Position numbers and translations under genes: made by a program. A DNA stretch of 64,000 bases, from positions 2,296,501 through 2,360,500 of the forward strand of contig CP113055.1 of the NCBI GenBank assembly GCA_026625625.1. The letters are read 5' to 3'. This DNA is from Blastomonas sp. SL216 (GTDB taxonomy: Bacteria > Pseudomonadota > Alphaproteobacteria > Sphingomonadales > Sphingomonadaceae). The notes beneath the pieces are model-generated. The model had not been told where the DNA came from. It searched no databases and was given only the letters and a program-made list of their open reading frames with translations. Shown piece after piece: positions 16,379-24,664 of this stretch; position 1 is the stretch's first letter, and every line of letters begins with the position of its first letter.

Positions 16379-16450
16379 CTCTCCCTTCACGGGAGAGGAT
16401 ACGAAGCCTTGGCAGCTTGTCTGCCCAGGCGGAGGTGGAGAGGGGCAAGG
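16379..16450. repeat. CTCTCCC...GAGAGGGGCAAG repeat element, copy 2
   Basis: It has the same layout as 6811-6880: a CTCTCCCTTCACGGGAGAG palindrome, then ATACGAAGCC, an inner GCAG/CTGC inverted repeat, and GAGAGGGGCAAG. It sits just upstream of argS. Confidence 0.75.
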
Positions 16451-16536
16451 CCATGCACCGGTCGTGCTCCCCGCCCTCTCCCTGCTTCACTGCGTGAAGC
16501 TGTCCCTCTCCCGTAAAGGGAGAGGAAAAGGCAGCT
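16451..16536. repeat. Second palindrome set upstream of argS
   Basis: This includes TTCACTGCGTGAA and CCTCTCCCGTAAAGGGAGAGG (16505-16525), which ends 11 bases before the stop of the adjacent lipoprotein gene. It may serve as that gene's terminator while belonging to the same repeat family. Confidence 0.6.
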
Positions 16537-17187
16537 TCATCGGGTCGCGTTATACTGCAGCTGATCCTGGGTCAGCTGAAAGCCGACCAGTAGCTCGAAG
16601 CTGGTTCGCTGCATCGCGCTGCGCACTTCGGGGATCGACAGCGGATCGATCGCCGCGTCGGGGTCGCCCGACTTGCGCTTGCGCGTGATGCGCTCGCGAA
16701 TGTCCTCGGGCAGCGTTGCCGCCGCCTTGTTGATATAGCCTGCGCCGCTCGCCTGGGCCTGCGCGCGATACGATCCATCGGCGAAGTTCAGCGTCACCGA
16801 GCCGAGCCGCTTGGCGACGACGGTGTTGCCGCCGCGCATGATGGTGGAGAAATAGGGCAAGGTCACGGTGCGTGCCCCACGATTGTCGCTGCGCCGCCCC
16901 AGCACGTCAAAGGTGGCGGTCGCGTAGATTTCAGCGCCGGTCTCGTCGCAGGCCGGGCGGACATTGGTGATCGTCGCGACCACGTCGATCGCGGCGGCAT
17001 CGCGGCTGCTCGGCGGATTGAACACAGTGACATCGCCGGTGTGCTGCGGAATGGCCGTGTTGGGGCAGGCCGACAGGGTAGACGTGACGCCAACGCCCGA
17101 GTCCACGACGAGCTGGTTCTTTTCCGCGCAGCCCGAAAGGCCGAGCAACGCAAGCCCCGCACCCATAATGGCGATGGTCGGTTTCAT
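16537..17187 (-). CDS. Conserved hypothetical lipoprotein
   Basis: A 216-residue protein with a lipobox (MGAGLALLGLSGC). The mature part starts with 'AEKNQLVVDSGVGVTSTLSACP' and is beta-rich ('EIYATATFDVLGRRSDNRGARTVTLPYFSTIMRGG'), with a helical, charged C-terminus. I recognise it as a type often found in sphingomonads near ispH, but its function is unknown. The ATG at 17202 has a possible AAGGA site and would add five residues; I prefer 17187 because it gives a shorter signal peptide. Confidence 0.7.
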   Translation of the reverse strand: MKPTIAIMGAGLALLGLSGCAEKNQLVVDSGVGVTSTLSACPNTAIPQHTGDVTVFNPPSSRDAAAIDVVATITNVRPACDETGAEIYATATFDVLGRRSDNRGARTVTLPYFSTIMRGGNTVVAKRLGSVTLNFADGSYRAQAQASGAGYINKAAATLPEDIRERITRKRKSGDPDAAIDPLSIPEVRSAMQRTSFELLVGFQLTQDQLQYNATR

Positions 17188-17393
17188 GGGCAGAATGGGC
17201 ATATGCAAACAAAAATCCTTCGAGGCCACAGTGCATCGCTCCTTATCTGCCGACGCCCTTCAGCGCAACGACCAGATTCCGGGACCGATTGAGGTCGGTT
17301 GCGCCGCGATACGGGCAGGTTCGCCGGGACGGGCTTCCCAGCAAGGCCCGCATCGCCTAAGACAGTGATCGAACTACGAAAGCCTATCTGAAC
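17188..17393. other. Divergent promoter region between the lipoprotein gene and ispH
   Basis: About 200 bases must contain the promoters of both genes. No motif stands out. Confidence 0.3.
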
Positions 17394-18359
17394 ATGAGCG
17401 AAACCGCACAGCCTCCGCTTCTCGTCAAGATTGCCTCGCCGCGCGGCTTCTGCGCCGGGGTGGACCGCGCCATCGAGATTGTGGAGCTGTCGCTGCACAA
17501 ATATGGCGCGCCGGTCTATGTCCGGCACGAGATCGTCCACAACAAGTTCGTCGTCGACAGCCTGAAGGCCAAGGGCGCCGTCTTCGTGGAAGAGCTGGAC
17601 GAGGTTCCCGATGGCGTGCCGGTCGTCTTTTCCGCGCATGGCGTGCCCAAGGCAGTGCCACACAAGGCCGCCGAACGCGGGCTCAACTATCTCGATGCCA
17701 CCTGCCCGCTGGTCTCCAAGGTCCACCGCCAGGCCGAGCGCCAGGTGGAGGCGGGCCGGCATATCATCTTTGTCGGCCACAAGGGCCATCCCGAAGTGGT
17801 CGGCACCTTCGGCCAGGTCGAGCCCGGCCATATGACGCTGGTCGAGACGGTCGAGGATGTCGCGAACCTGCAGTTCGCAGACGAGAACAAGCTCTCGTTC
17901 CTGACCCAGACCACCCTGTCGGTCGACGACACCGCAGAGATCATCGCGGCGCTGCGCGCGCGCTTCCCCGCGATCGTCGGACCAAAGGCAGAGGATATCT
18001 GCTATGCCACCAGCAACCGCCAGGCCGCGGTCAAAGTGATGGCGGAGGATTGCGACCTCGTTCTGGTGATCGGGGCGCCCAACAGCTCCAATTCGCTGCG
18101 CCTGGTCGAAGTCGCCGAACGCGAAGGTACCCGCGCCAAGCTGATCCAGCGTGCGGTCGAGATCGAACTGCGCTGGTTCGAGGGCGTGAAGACCCTGGGC
18201 CTGACCGCCGGTGCCAGCGCGCCGGAAATCCTGGTGCGCGAAGTGGTCGACATGCTCGGACGGCATTTCGACGTGACCGAAGAGCGCGTCAAGACGGTTG
18301 ATGAGCGCATCACCTTCAAGCTGCCCCGCGCGCTCGCCGCAGAGGCCGATGCTGCCTGA
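17394..18359 (+). CDS. ispH: 4-hydroxy-3-methylbut-2-enyl diphosphate reductase
   Basis: The last step of the MEP isoprenoid pathway, making IPP and DMAPP with a [4Fe-4S] cluster. This 321-residue protein keeps all three cluster cysteines: C20 (PRGFCAG), C104 (DATCPLV) and C203 (DICYATSN). Substrate-binding histidines are in 'RHEIVHNK', 'FSAHGVP' and '[12 protein letters not shown]'. The stop overlaps the start of the homoserine kinase gene by one base, so the two are probably cotranscribed. Confidence 0.96.
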   Translation: MSETAQPPLLVKIASPRGFCAGVDRAIEIVELSLHKYGAPVYVRHEIVHNKFVVDSLKAKGAVFVEELDEVPDGVPVVFSAHGVPKAVPHKAAERGLNYLDATCPLVSKVHRQAERQVEAGRHIIFVGHKGHPEVVGTFGQVEPGHMTLVETVEDVANLQFADENKLSFLTQTTLSVDDTAEIIAALRARFPAIVGPKAEDICYATSNRQAAVKVMAEDCDLVLVIGAPNSSNSLRLVEVAEREGTRAKLIQRAVEIELRWFEGVKTLGLTAGASAPEILVREVVDMLGRHFDVTEERVKTVDERITFKLPRALAAEADAA

Positions 18360-19330
18360 TGGCTGTCTATACGCATGTCAGCGCCGAGATGATGGCGCGG
18401 TTTCTGGACGATTATGACACCGGCGAGCTGATCAGCTTCAAGGGGATTGCCGAAGGTGTCGAGAACAGCAACTTTCTGGTCGAAACGCGTGGCGGGGCCG
18501 ATGGCCATCGCTTCATCCTGACCCTGTACGAAAAGCGGGTCGCGCCTGAAGATCTGCCGTTTTTCATGGCGCTGCTCGACCATCTGGCGATGCGCGGCTG
18601 CCGCGTTCCGCGCGCGATTGCCGATCGCCAGGGCGTGCAGATCCGCGAACTGGCCGGGCGGCCTGCCTGCCTGATCGAGTTTCTCGAAGGCATCTCGCTG
18701 AGCAACCCCAGTCCGGCGCAGGCGCATGCCGCTGGCGAAGCGCTGGCCAGGATGCACCATGCGGTCGCGGATTTCGATGGCGCGCGGCCCAACAGCATGG
18801 GGCTTGCAAGCTGGCACGATCTGGCCGCCAAATGCACAGGCCAATGGCAGCAGATCGACCCTGCCCTGGAGGCGCTGGTTGAAGGCGAGCTCGATTTCCT
18901 GTCTGCACACTGGCCGCAGGATCTGCCCCAATCGGTCATCCATGCTGACCTCTTCCCCGACAATGTGCTGATGCTGGGCGATACCGTCAGCGGGCTGATC
19001 GACTTCTATTTCTCCTGCCGCGATGCGCGCGCCTATGACCTGGCAGTGACGCACAGTGCGTGGTGTTTCTCGCCCGACGGTCGCAGCTTCGATTCCCAAG
19101 TATCGGATGCGTTATTGCAGGGATATCACGCCAATCTGGAGCTAACTGCCGAAGAACAACGCGCGCTTCCCATATTGGCACGCGGAGCGGCATTGCGCTT
19201 CACTTTAAGCCGCGCTTATGACTGGATAAATACTCCGCCAGATGCTTTGGTGACGCGCAAGGACCCGATGGCCTTTGCCCGCCGGCTTATGTTCTACGCA
19301 GACCCTGCGCAGGCCGGAATCTTCGGCTGA
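18359..19330 (+). CDS. thrB: Homoserine kinase (APH fold)
   Basis: Phosphorylates homoserine in threonine synthesis. It is not the GHMP-type enzyme of E. coli but the 320-residue aminoglycoside-phosphotransferase-like form (ThrB of alphaproteobacteria and Pseudomonas). Landmarks: '[15 protein letters not shown]' near 30, the Brenner motif '[11 protein letters not shown]' (195-205) and the metal Asp in 'GLIDFYFS' (about 212-219). It is translationally coupled to ispH and followed 35 bases later by rnhA. Confidence 0.93.
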   Translation: MAVYTHVSAEMMARFLDDYDTGELISFKGIAEGVENSNFLVETRGGADGHRFILTLYEKRVAPEDLPFFMALLDHLAMRGCRVPRAIADRQGVQIRELAGRPACLIEFLEGISLSNPSPAQAHAAGEALARMHHAVADFDGARPNSMGLASWHDLAAKCTGQWQQIDPALEALVEGELDFLSAHWPQDLPQSVIHADLFPDNVLMLGDTVSGLIDFYFSCRDARAYDLAVTHSAWCFSPDGRSFDSQVSDALLQGYHANLELTAEEQRALPILARGAALRFTLSRAYDWINTPPDALVTRKDPMAFARRLMFYADPAQAGIFG

Positions 19331-19365
19331 ACCCGGCAATCGGATTGGGCTTGGATAGAGCGGAC

Positions 19366-19806
19366 ATGAAGACGGTTGAAATTTACACCGATGGCGCGTG
19401 CAAGGGCAATCCCGGCCCGGGTGGCTGGGGCGCGATCATCCGCTATGGCAAGCACGAGAAGGAACTGTCGGGCGCAGAGCGCGACACGACCAACAATCGC
19501 ATGGAGATGATGGCAGCGATCCGCGCGCTCGAAACGCTGATCGAGCCCTGCCATGTGATGCTTTATACCGACAGCAGCTATGTGAAGGACGGCATCACCA
19601 AATGGGTCGATGGCTGGAAGCGCAACGGCTGGCAAACCGCCTCGAAAAAGCCGGTGCGCAATGCCGATCTGTGGCACGAGCTCATCGGTGCGGTGGCGCG
19701 GCACACGGTCGAATGGCACTGGGTCAGGGGCCATTCGGGCCATCCGGAGAATGAACGCGCCGACCGGCTGGCGAGCGACGCTGCCGAAGCGATCATGCGC
19801 GGCTGA
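19366..19806 (+). CDS. rnhA: Ribonuclease HI
   Basis: Cleaves RNA in RNA-DNA hybrids. It is 146 residues long with the full catalytic set: D9 ([17 protein letters not shown]), E47 (NNRMEMMA), D69 (YTDSSYV) and D133 (NERADRLA), plus the loop histidine H123 (GHSGHPEN). It is the third gene of the ispH-thrB-rnhA block. The stop is followed closely by the convergent glycosyltransferase gene. Confidence 0.96.
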   Translation: MKTVEIYTDGACKGNPGPGGWGAIIRYGKHEKELSGAERDTTNNRMEMMAAIRALETLIEPCHVMLYTDSSYVKDGITKWVDGWKRNGWQTASKKPVRNADLWHELIGAVARHTVEWHWVRGHSGHPENERADRLASDAAEAIMRG

Positions 19807-19815
19807 CGCGCGCTT

Positions 19816-20967
19816 TCAACGCCCGAATTCGGGCCTGCCCATCGCCCGCCCATAAAGCGCAGCATAGCGCTGCAGCATGTGCTGCTCGTCAAACTCTGCC
19901 TCTGCCCTCGCCCTGTTGGCCTGGCCCAGCGCGGTGCGCAACGCCGGATCGTCGGCCAGGCGCCTGAGACAATCGATCAGCCCCGCCTCGCTGCCCGGCT
20001 CGCCCAGCAGGATGGCATTGTCGGGCGCGACCATATGCGCAACGTCGCCGACCATGGGCGCTGCGACCGGCAATCCTGCTGCCATCGCTTCCATCACCGA
20101 GATCGGCTGCTGCTCGCTGTCCGACGACAAGGCGAAGATATCGAACAGCCCGACATAGCGAGCGGGGTTCTTCAGGAAACCCGGCATCAGCAGCCGGTCA
20201 CCCAGGCCCAGCCGTGCCGCCTCCGCCGCGATCGCCGCGCGTTCGGGCCCTTCGCCGACAATCACCAGCCGAACCGGGCGGTGGAGCGCCGCCACGGCGC
20301 GCACCAGCCGCGGCAAGTTCTTGACCGCGCGCAGGCCCGCCAGCGTGCCGATGACGATCTCGCCATCGCGGCGCTGAAAGCCCGGAATCGCGCCCTTCTG
20401 CGGCCGCTTGGCATAGGCCGCCACATCGATGCCATTGGGGATGCGGCGCACCCGGCTGTCGGGCTGCTTCCACACCTTGAGCGCGATCTGCTCCAGCGTG
20501 TGCGAGGGCACGACCAGTGAGTCTGTCCGCGCCAGCGCGACCATGCGGAACCAGTTGCGCTTGCGCTTGAGGCGCACCGCCTCGTCCTCGTTGAAGCCGT
20601 CTTCGTGATGGATCACCGGCGGCAGCGGCGTGATCGAATGGAAGATGGTGCGCGCCATCACGCCATCCATCGCACCCCAGTTATAGCTGAGGATCAGGTC
20701 GAAATTGGCGAAATAGTCGGCGAACTTGCGGTAGCGCGCCAGATTGGGCTTGCCCGCAAGCGAGGGCGCGTTGTTCGGGAAATCGGCGCGGATGCCGGGG
20801 TTGATCGCCGCGCGCGCGCCCAGCGCATCGGGCACGGCGGTGAGGATCGTGTGATGCGCCGCGCCGCCGAAATGGTTCATCAGGCGCACCGCGCGCGCCT
20901 CCTTGCCGCCAAGGTCGAAGGTGCTGTGCAGATGCAGGATGCGCGCGGGCCGCGTGGTGCTGGTCAT
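19816..20967 (-). CDS. Glycosyltransferase family 4 protein
   Basis: A 383-residue GT-B enzyme. The N-terminal acceptor domain begins 'ILHLHSTFDLGGKEARAVRLMNHFGG', a Gly-rich loop typical of GT4. The C-terminal donor domain has 'IGTLAGLRAVKNLPRLVRA', 'LVIVGEGPERAAI' and the EX7E-like region 'SSDSEQQPISVMEAMAAGLPV'. It likely transfers a sugar to a glycolipid or polysaccharide; the substrate cannot be read from the sequence. The gene has no clear operon partner. Confidence 0.88.
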   Translation of the reverse strand: MTSTTRPARILHLHSTFDLGGKEARAVRLMNHFGGAAHHTILTAVPDALGARAAINPGIRADFPNNAPSLAGKPNLARYRKFADYFANFDLILSYNWGAMDGVMARTIFHSITPLPPVIHHEDGFNEDEAVRLKRKRNWFRMVALARTDSLVVPSHTLEQIALKVWKQPDSRVRRIPNGIDVAAYAKRPQKGAIPGFQRRDGEIVIGTLAGLRAVKNLPRLVRAVAALHRPVRLVIVGEGPERAAIAAEAARLGLGDRLLMPGFLKNPARYVGLFDIFALSSDSEQQPISVMEAMAAGLPVAAPMVGDVAHMVAPDNAILLGEPGSEAGLIDCLRRLADDPALRTALGQANRARAEAEFDEQHMLQRYAALYGRAMGRPEFGR

Positions 20968-20988
20968 GGGCTGCGAGGCTATAACCGC

Positions 20989-21891
20989 TCAGGCTGGCGT
21001 CGCAAGCGCCGCAGTGTCGACCCGGGCCAGCATCTGGTCGATCGCCTCGGCGACTTCAGGCTCCTCCAGCGAGGGTGCATGGCCCTTGTTCGCAATGGTG
21101 AGCAGGCGGCCATGCGGCAGCACCGCCAGCATCCGCTCGGCAGTGCCATGGGCAAAGACATCGGACAGCGCGCCACGCACGATCAGCACCTGCGCCGGCG
21201 CCAGACCGCCCAGGGCGGGCCACAGATCGACCCCAGCCTCGCCGCCGGGCACGGCAAAGGGCTCGGCGATCTTCATGTCATAATCATAGACGATGCGTCC
21301 GCCAGGGCCGACCTTCATCGTCTTCTTGGCAAGGTCGAGCCATTCGCTGACGCCATGGCCGGGAAAGACCGCCCCCTGCGCTTCGGACAGCGCCCGCGCC
21401 GCATGCATCCAGGTGGGGAAGGACCGTCCCTGCCCGACATAATCGCGGATGCGTGCCAGCCCTTCCGGCTCCAGCTGCGGCCCGACATCGTTGAGCAGCG
21501 CACCGACCACCCGGCCCGGCCGCGTCGAGGCGAGCAGCATGGTGATCAGCCCGCCCAGCGAGGTACCGAAGGCGACGAACCGTTCGATCCTCTGCTCGCG
21601 CAGCAGCGCTTCCATGTCCTGGACATAGGTCAGCGGTACATAGCTCATCGGGTCCTTGGCATAGGCGCTGTCGCCGCGCCCGCGCAGATCGACGCAGATC
21701 ACGCGCCATTCGCCTGCCAGCCGGGCTGCCACCTGCTCGAAATCGCGCGCATTGCGGGTCAGGCCGGGGATGCAGATGATCGGCGGGCGATGCGCATTTT
21801 CCGGGCGCGCGGCATAATCGCGAAAATGCAGCCGCAATCCGTCATTTGACCACCAGAACCCGTCGCTATAGCCCTGATCGTCACTAGCCAT
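20989..21891 (-). CDS. Alpha/beta hydrolase
   Basis: A 300-residue hydrolase with 'ICIPGLTRNARDFEQVA' (oxyanion region), 'VICVDLRGRGDSAYA', the nucleophile elbow 'AFGTSLGGLITMLLAS' (Ser in GTSLGG), and a late 'IANKGHAPSLEEPEV' that carries the catalytic His. It resembles esterase/peroxidase-type hydrolases; the substrate is unknown. Its ATG (complement 21889-21891) overlaps the selO ATG on the other strand, so the promoter must lie inside selO or the annotated starts are one codon off. Confidence 0.85.
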   Translation of the reverse strand: MASDDQGYSDGFWWSNDGLRLHFRDYAARPENAHRPPIICIPGLTRNARDFEQVAARLAGEWRVICVDLRGRGDSAYAKDPMSYVPLTYVQDMEALLREQRIERFVAFGTSLGGLITMLLASTRPGRVVGALLNDVGPQLEPEGLARIRDYVGQGRSFPTWMHAARALSEAQGAVFPGHGVSEWLDLAKKTMKVGPGGRIVYDYDMKIAEPFAVPGGEAGVDLWPALGGLAPAQVLIVRGALSDVFAHGTAERMLAVLPHGRLLTIANKGHAPSLEEPEVAEAIDQMLARVDTAALATPA

Positions 21892-23344
21892 GGTTGCGCA
21901 GGCTCCCTTCACCCCCCACTATCGCCCGATGACAGCCGAACCGCAAGCCACATCGCCCTATCCTGAAGCCTACCGGGCCGACCCCGCCATCCTGACCATC
22001 GCCGATGCGATCGCGCATCCGGTCAAGGCAGCCAATTTCCCTCAGGCGGTGCTGCGCTTCCGCAACGACCGGCACGCCGCGACTGTGGGACTGGACGGGC
22101 TCGACGACAAAAGATGGTGCCATCATTTCGGGCGGTTCAATCCGATGCCCGACAACTTGCCCCAGCCACTGGCACTGGCCTATCACGGCCATCAGTTCCG
22201 GGTGTACAACCCGCAGATCGGCGACGGGCGCGGCTTTCTGTTCGCACAATTGCGCGACGATGCCGGACGCCTGCTTGACCTCGGCACCAAGGGATCGGGC
22301 CAGACACCGTTCAGCCGCGATGGCGACGGGCGGCTGACGCTGAAAGGCGCGGTGCGCGAGATCCTGGCAACCGAGATGCTCGAGGCGCTGGGCGTGCATA
22401 GCAGCAAGACCTTCTCGGTGATCGAAACGGGCGAGAGCCTGTGGCGCGGTGACGAGCCGTCCCCCACCCGCTCGGCGGTGCTGGTGCGGCTGAGCCACAG
22501 CCATATCCGCTTCGGCACGTTCCAGCGCATCGCCTATGAGGATGACACGGCCAAGATGGCCCGTGTCGTGCGCTATGCGCTCGACACCCTGTACGACGGA
22601 CGGACGGGCGAGAATGAGGCCGCGCTGCTGCTCGACCTGGCCGTCGAGCGCATGGCCGATCTGGCGGCGAGCTATATGGTCGCAGGCTTTGTCCACGGGG
22701 TCCTCAACACCGACAACATGAACATCACCGGCGAAAGCTTCGATTACGGCCCATGGCGGTTCGCACCGAAATGGGATCCGGGCTTTACCGCCGCCTATTT
22801 CGACCATGGCGGGCTCTATGCCTTTGGCCGTCAGCCCGAAGCGATTCACTGGAATCTGGGCCAGCTTGCCGTCGCGCTGCGGCTGATCAGCGAGGCCCCG
22901 CCGCTGATTGCCGCGCTGGAACGGTTCGGGCCGCTTTATCAGCAGGCGATGGCGCGGCGCTTCTGCTGGCGGCTGGGCGTGCTGCCAAAGGGTCTGGAGC
23001 AGGACCGGGTGCTGATCGGTGCAGCCGAGGCGCTGATGCTGAAGGGCGGCGTGGGGATCGACGATTTCTTCTTCGCGTGGATGGGCGATGCCATGCCGGA
23101 ATGCCCCGCAGCGCTTAACGGCGGCGAGGGCGAGGCGCACTGGGCGGCGTTCGGCGAGGTGAAGGCGGGCTATGCCAGCGCGCGCGATCGATCGCATCCC
23201 TATTGGCAGGGCGAGGCACCGCAATCGATGCTCATCGACGAGGTGGAAACGATCTGGTCCGCAATCGCCGAGCGCGACGACTGGGGCCCGCTGCACGCCA
23301 AGGTGGCGGCAGTGCGGGCGATGGGTGCAGCTTTGGCCGGATAA
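21890..23344 (+). CDS. selO: Protein adenylyltransferase SelO (YdiU)
   Basis: A pseudokinase-fold enzyme that transfers AMP to Ser/Thr/Tyr of proteins in redox stress. This 484-residue protein has the family landmarks 'LALAYHGHQFRVYNPQIGDGRG', 'DLGTKGSGQTPFSRDGDGR' and the metal-binding stretch 'VLNTDNMNITGESFDYGPW', with the Asn and Asp ligands. It ends without the Sec/Cys motif of animal SelO, as usual in bacteria. An internal ATG at 21929 (MTAEPQ) is another possible start and would remove the overlap with the divergent hydrolase. Confidence 0.93.
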   Translation: MVAQAPFTPHYRPMTAEPQATSPYPEAYRADPAILTIADAIAHPVKAANFPQAVLRFRNDRHAATVGLDGLDDKRWCHHFGRFNPMPDNLPQPLALAYHGHQFRVYNPQIGDGRGFLFAQLRDDAGRLLDLGTKGSGQTPFSRDGDGRLTLKGAVREILATEMLEALGVHSSKTFSVIETGESLWRGDEPSPTRSAVLVRLSHSHIRFGTFQRIAYEDDTAKMARVVRYALDTLYDGRTGENEAALLLDLAVERMADLAASYMVAGFVHGVLNTDNMNITGESFDYGPWRFAPKWDPGFTAAYFDHGGLYAFGRQPEAIHWNLGQLAVALRLISEAPPLIAALERFGPLYQQAMARRFCWRLGVLPKGLEQDRVLIGAAEALMLKGGVGIDDFFFAWMGDAMPECPAALNGGEGEAHWAAFGEVKAGYASARDRSHPYWQGEAPQSMLIDEVETIWSAIAERDDWGPLHAKVAAVRAMGAALAG

Positions 23345-23386
23345 TAAATCTTCCCCCAGCAAGCTGGGCGAGGGTTTATCTTCCTT
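23345..23386. terminator. Hairpin between convergent selO and DUF445 genes
   Basis: CCCAGC-AA-GCTGGG with flanking AATAAATC on the left and GGTTTATC on the right can form a bidirectional terminator. The core is close to the CCTCCCCCAGC repeat at 40941. Confidence 0.5.
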
Positions 23387-24664
23387 TCACCCCAGCCACA
23401 CCGTCGCGGTGTGGATCGTCAGGCCGACCAGGCCGCCGACCAGGGTGCCGTTGATGCGGATGAACTGGAGGTCCTTGCCGACCGCATTTTCGACCCGATC
23501 GGTGATGGTACGCGCGTCCCAGCGGCGCACCGTTTCCGACACCAGCCGCACGATCTGGTCGCCATAGCGGTTGGAGATGCCGACCAGCGTGCGGCGGGCA
23601 AAGCGGTTGATCTGCATCTGCATGCGCGGGTCGTTCTGGAGCGATTCGCCGATCTGGCGCAGGCCATCGCCGAACTGGCCGGACAGCGCATTGTCGGGGT
23701 CGCGCGCGGCCCGCAGCAGCGCGGCGCGGCTGCGCTCCCAAAGGCCGTCCAGCCAGCGCGCCATCGCCGGATTGGCCAGCATCTCGGCCTTGATGCCGCG
23801 CACCTTGTCCTGCATCTCGGGATCGTGGAGCAGCCGATAGGCCAGCGTCTCCAGCCCTTCCTCGACCTTGTGGCGCAGCGGGTGGTTGACGTCCTCGGCC
23901 ATGTCGAACAGCAGGTTGTGCAGGCCATCGATGATGCCGGTGGCGAGCCGCTCGTCCAGGCCGGTCCAGCGCATGATCGAATTGGCGCGCGCGCGGACCA
24001 TGTCCTTGAGCAGTTCCTCATTCGCGAACAGCGTGCGCTGGGTCCATTTGACGATACCGTCCATCAACGGCAGGTGCCGGTTGTCGGCGATCGCCGCGCT
24101 CAATATCTGCCCCAGCAACGGCGCGACATCGAGCTTTTCGAGCTGCTGGCGCAGCGCCTCCTTGGCATTGCCGCCCAGCCGATCCTGATCGAGCGATTCG
24201 AGCACATCGGCGACCATGTTCGATGCGCCGAGCCGTAGCCGCCCCTCGCCGCCGGTGGGCTGGACCAGGAATCGCCCGGCCGCCGCAGCGACGTTCATGT
24301 TCCGCATCCGCCGCGCGACCACCAAAGGTGTCAGGAAGTTGCTGCGCAGAAACTGCGCCATCGTGTCGCCGATGCGATCCTTGTTGCGCGGGATGATCGC
24401 GGTATGCGGGATCGGCAGGCCCAAAGGATGGCGGAACAGCGCGGTGACTGCGAACCAGTCTGCCAGCCCGCCCACCATCGCCGCCTCGGCAAAGGCGCGC
24501 ACATAGCCCCAGCGCGGATCGACATGCCCCTCGGCCCAATGCGTTGCCAGGAATATGCCCGCCATGACGACGAGCATGCCGGTGGCAATGGCCCGCATGC
24601 GCCAGGCCGGATCGGCCTGTCGAGGTGCGGGAGCGGTCTGCATCTCTATTTCCGGACCACTCAC
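23387..24664 (-). CDS. DUF445 domain-containing membrane protein
   Basis: A 425-residue protein of the DUF445 (YjiN-like) family. An N-terminal membrane helix (about 22-43) is followed by 'WGYVRAFAEAAMVGGLADWFAVTALFRHPLGLPIPHTAIIP', the hallmark of the family. A long helical part follows, and the C-terminus has another hydrophobic segment ('IRINGTLVGGLVGLTIHTATVWLG'). Function is unknown. The start codon GTG overlaps the stop of the RND transporter gene (GTGA), which suggests a shared operon, although an ATG lies at 24643. Confidence 0.9.
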   Translation of the reverse strand: MSGPEIEMQTAPAPRQADPAWRMRAIATGMLVVMAGIFLATHWAEGHVDPRWGYVRAFAEAAMVGGLADWFAVTALFRHPLGLPIPHTAIIPRNKDRIGDTMAQFLRSNFLTPLVVARRMRNMNVAAAAGRFLVQPTGGEGRLRLGASNMVADVLESLDQDRLGGNAKEALRQQLEKLDVAPLLGQILSAAIADNRHLPLMDGIVKWTQRTLFANEELLKDMVRARANSIMRWTGLDERLATGIIDGLHNLLFDMAEDVNHPLRHKVEEGLETLAYRLLHDPEMQDKVRGIKAEMLANPAMARWLDGLWERSRAALLRAARDPDNALSGQFGDGLRQIGESLQNDPRMQMQINRFARRTLVGISNRYGDQIVRLVSETVRRWDARTITDRVENAVGKDLQFIRINGTLVGGLVGLTIHTATVWLG

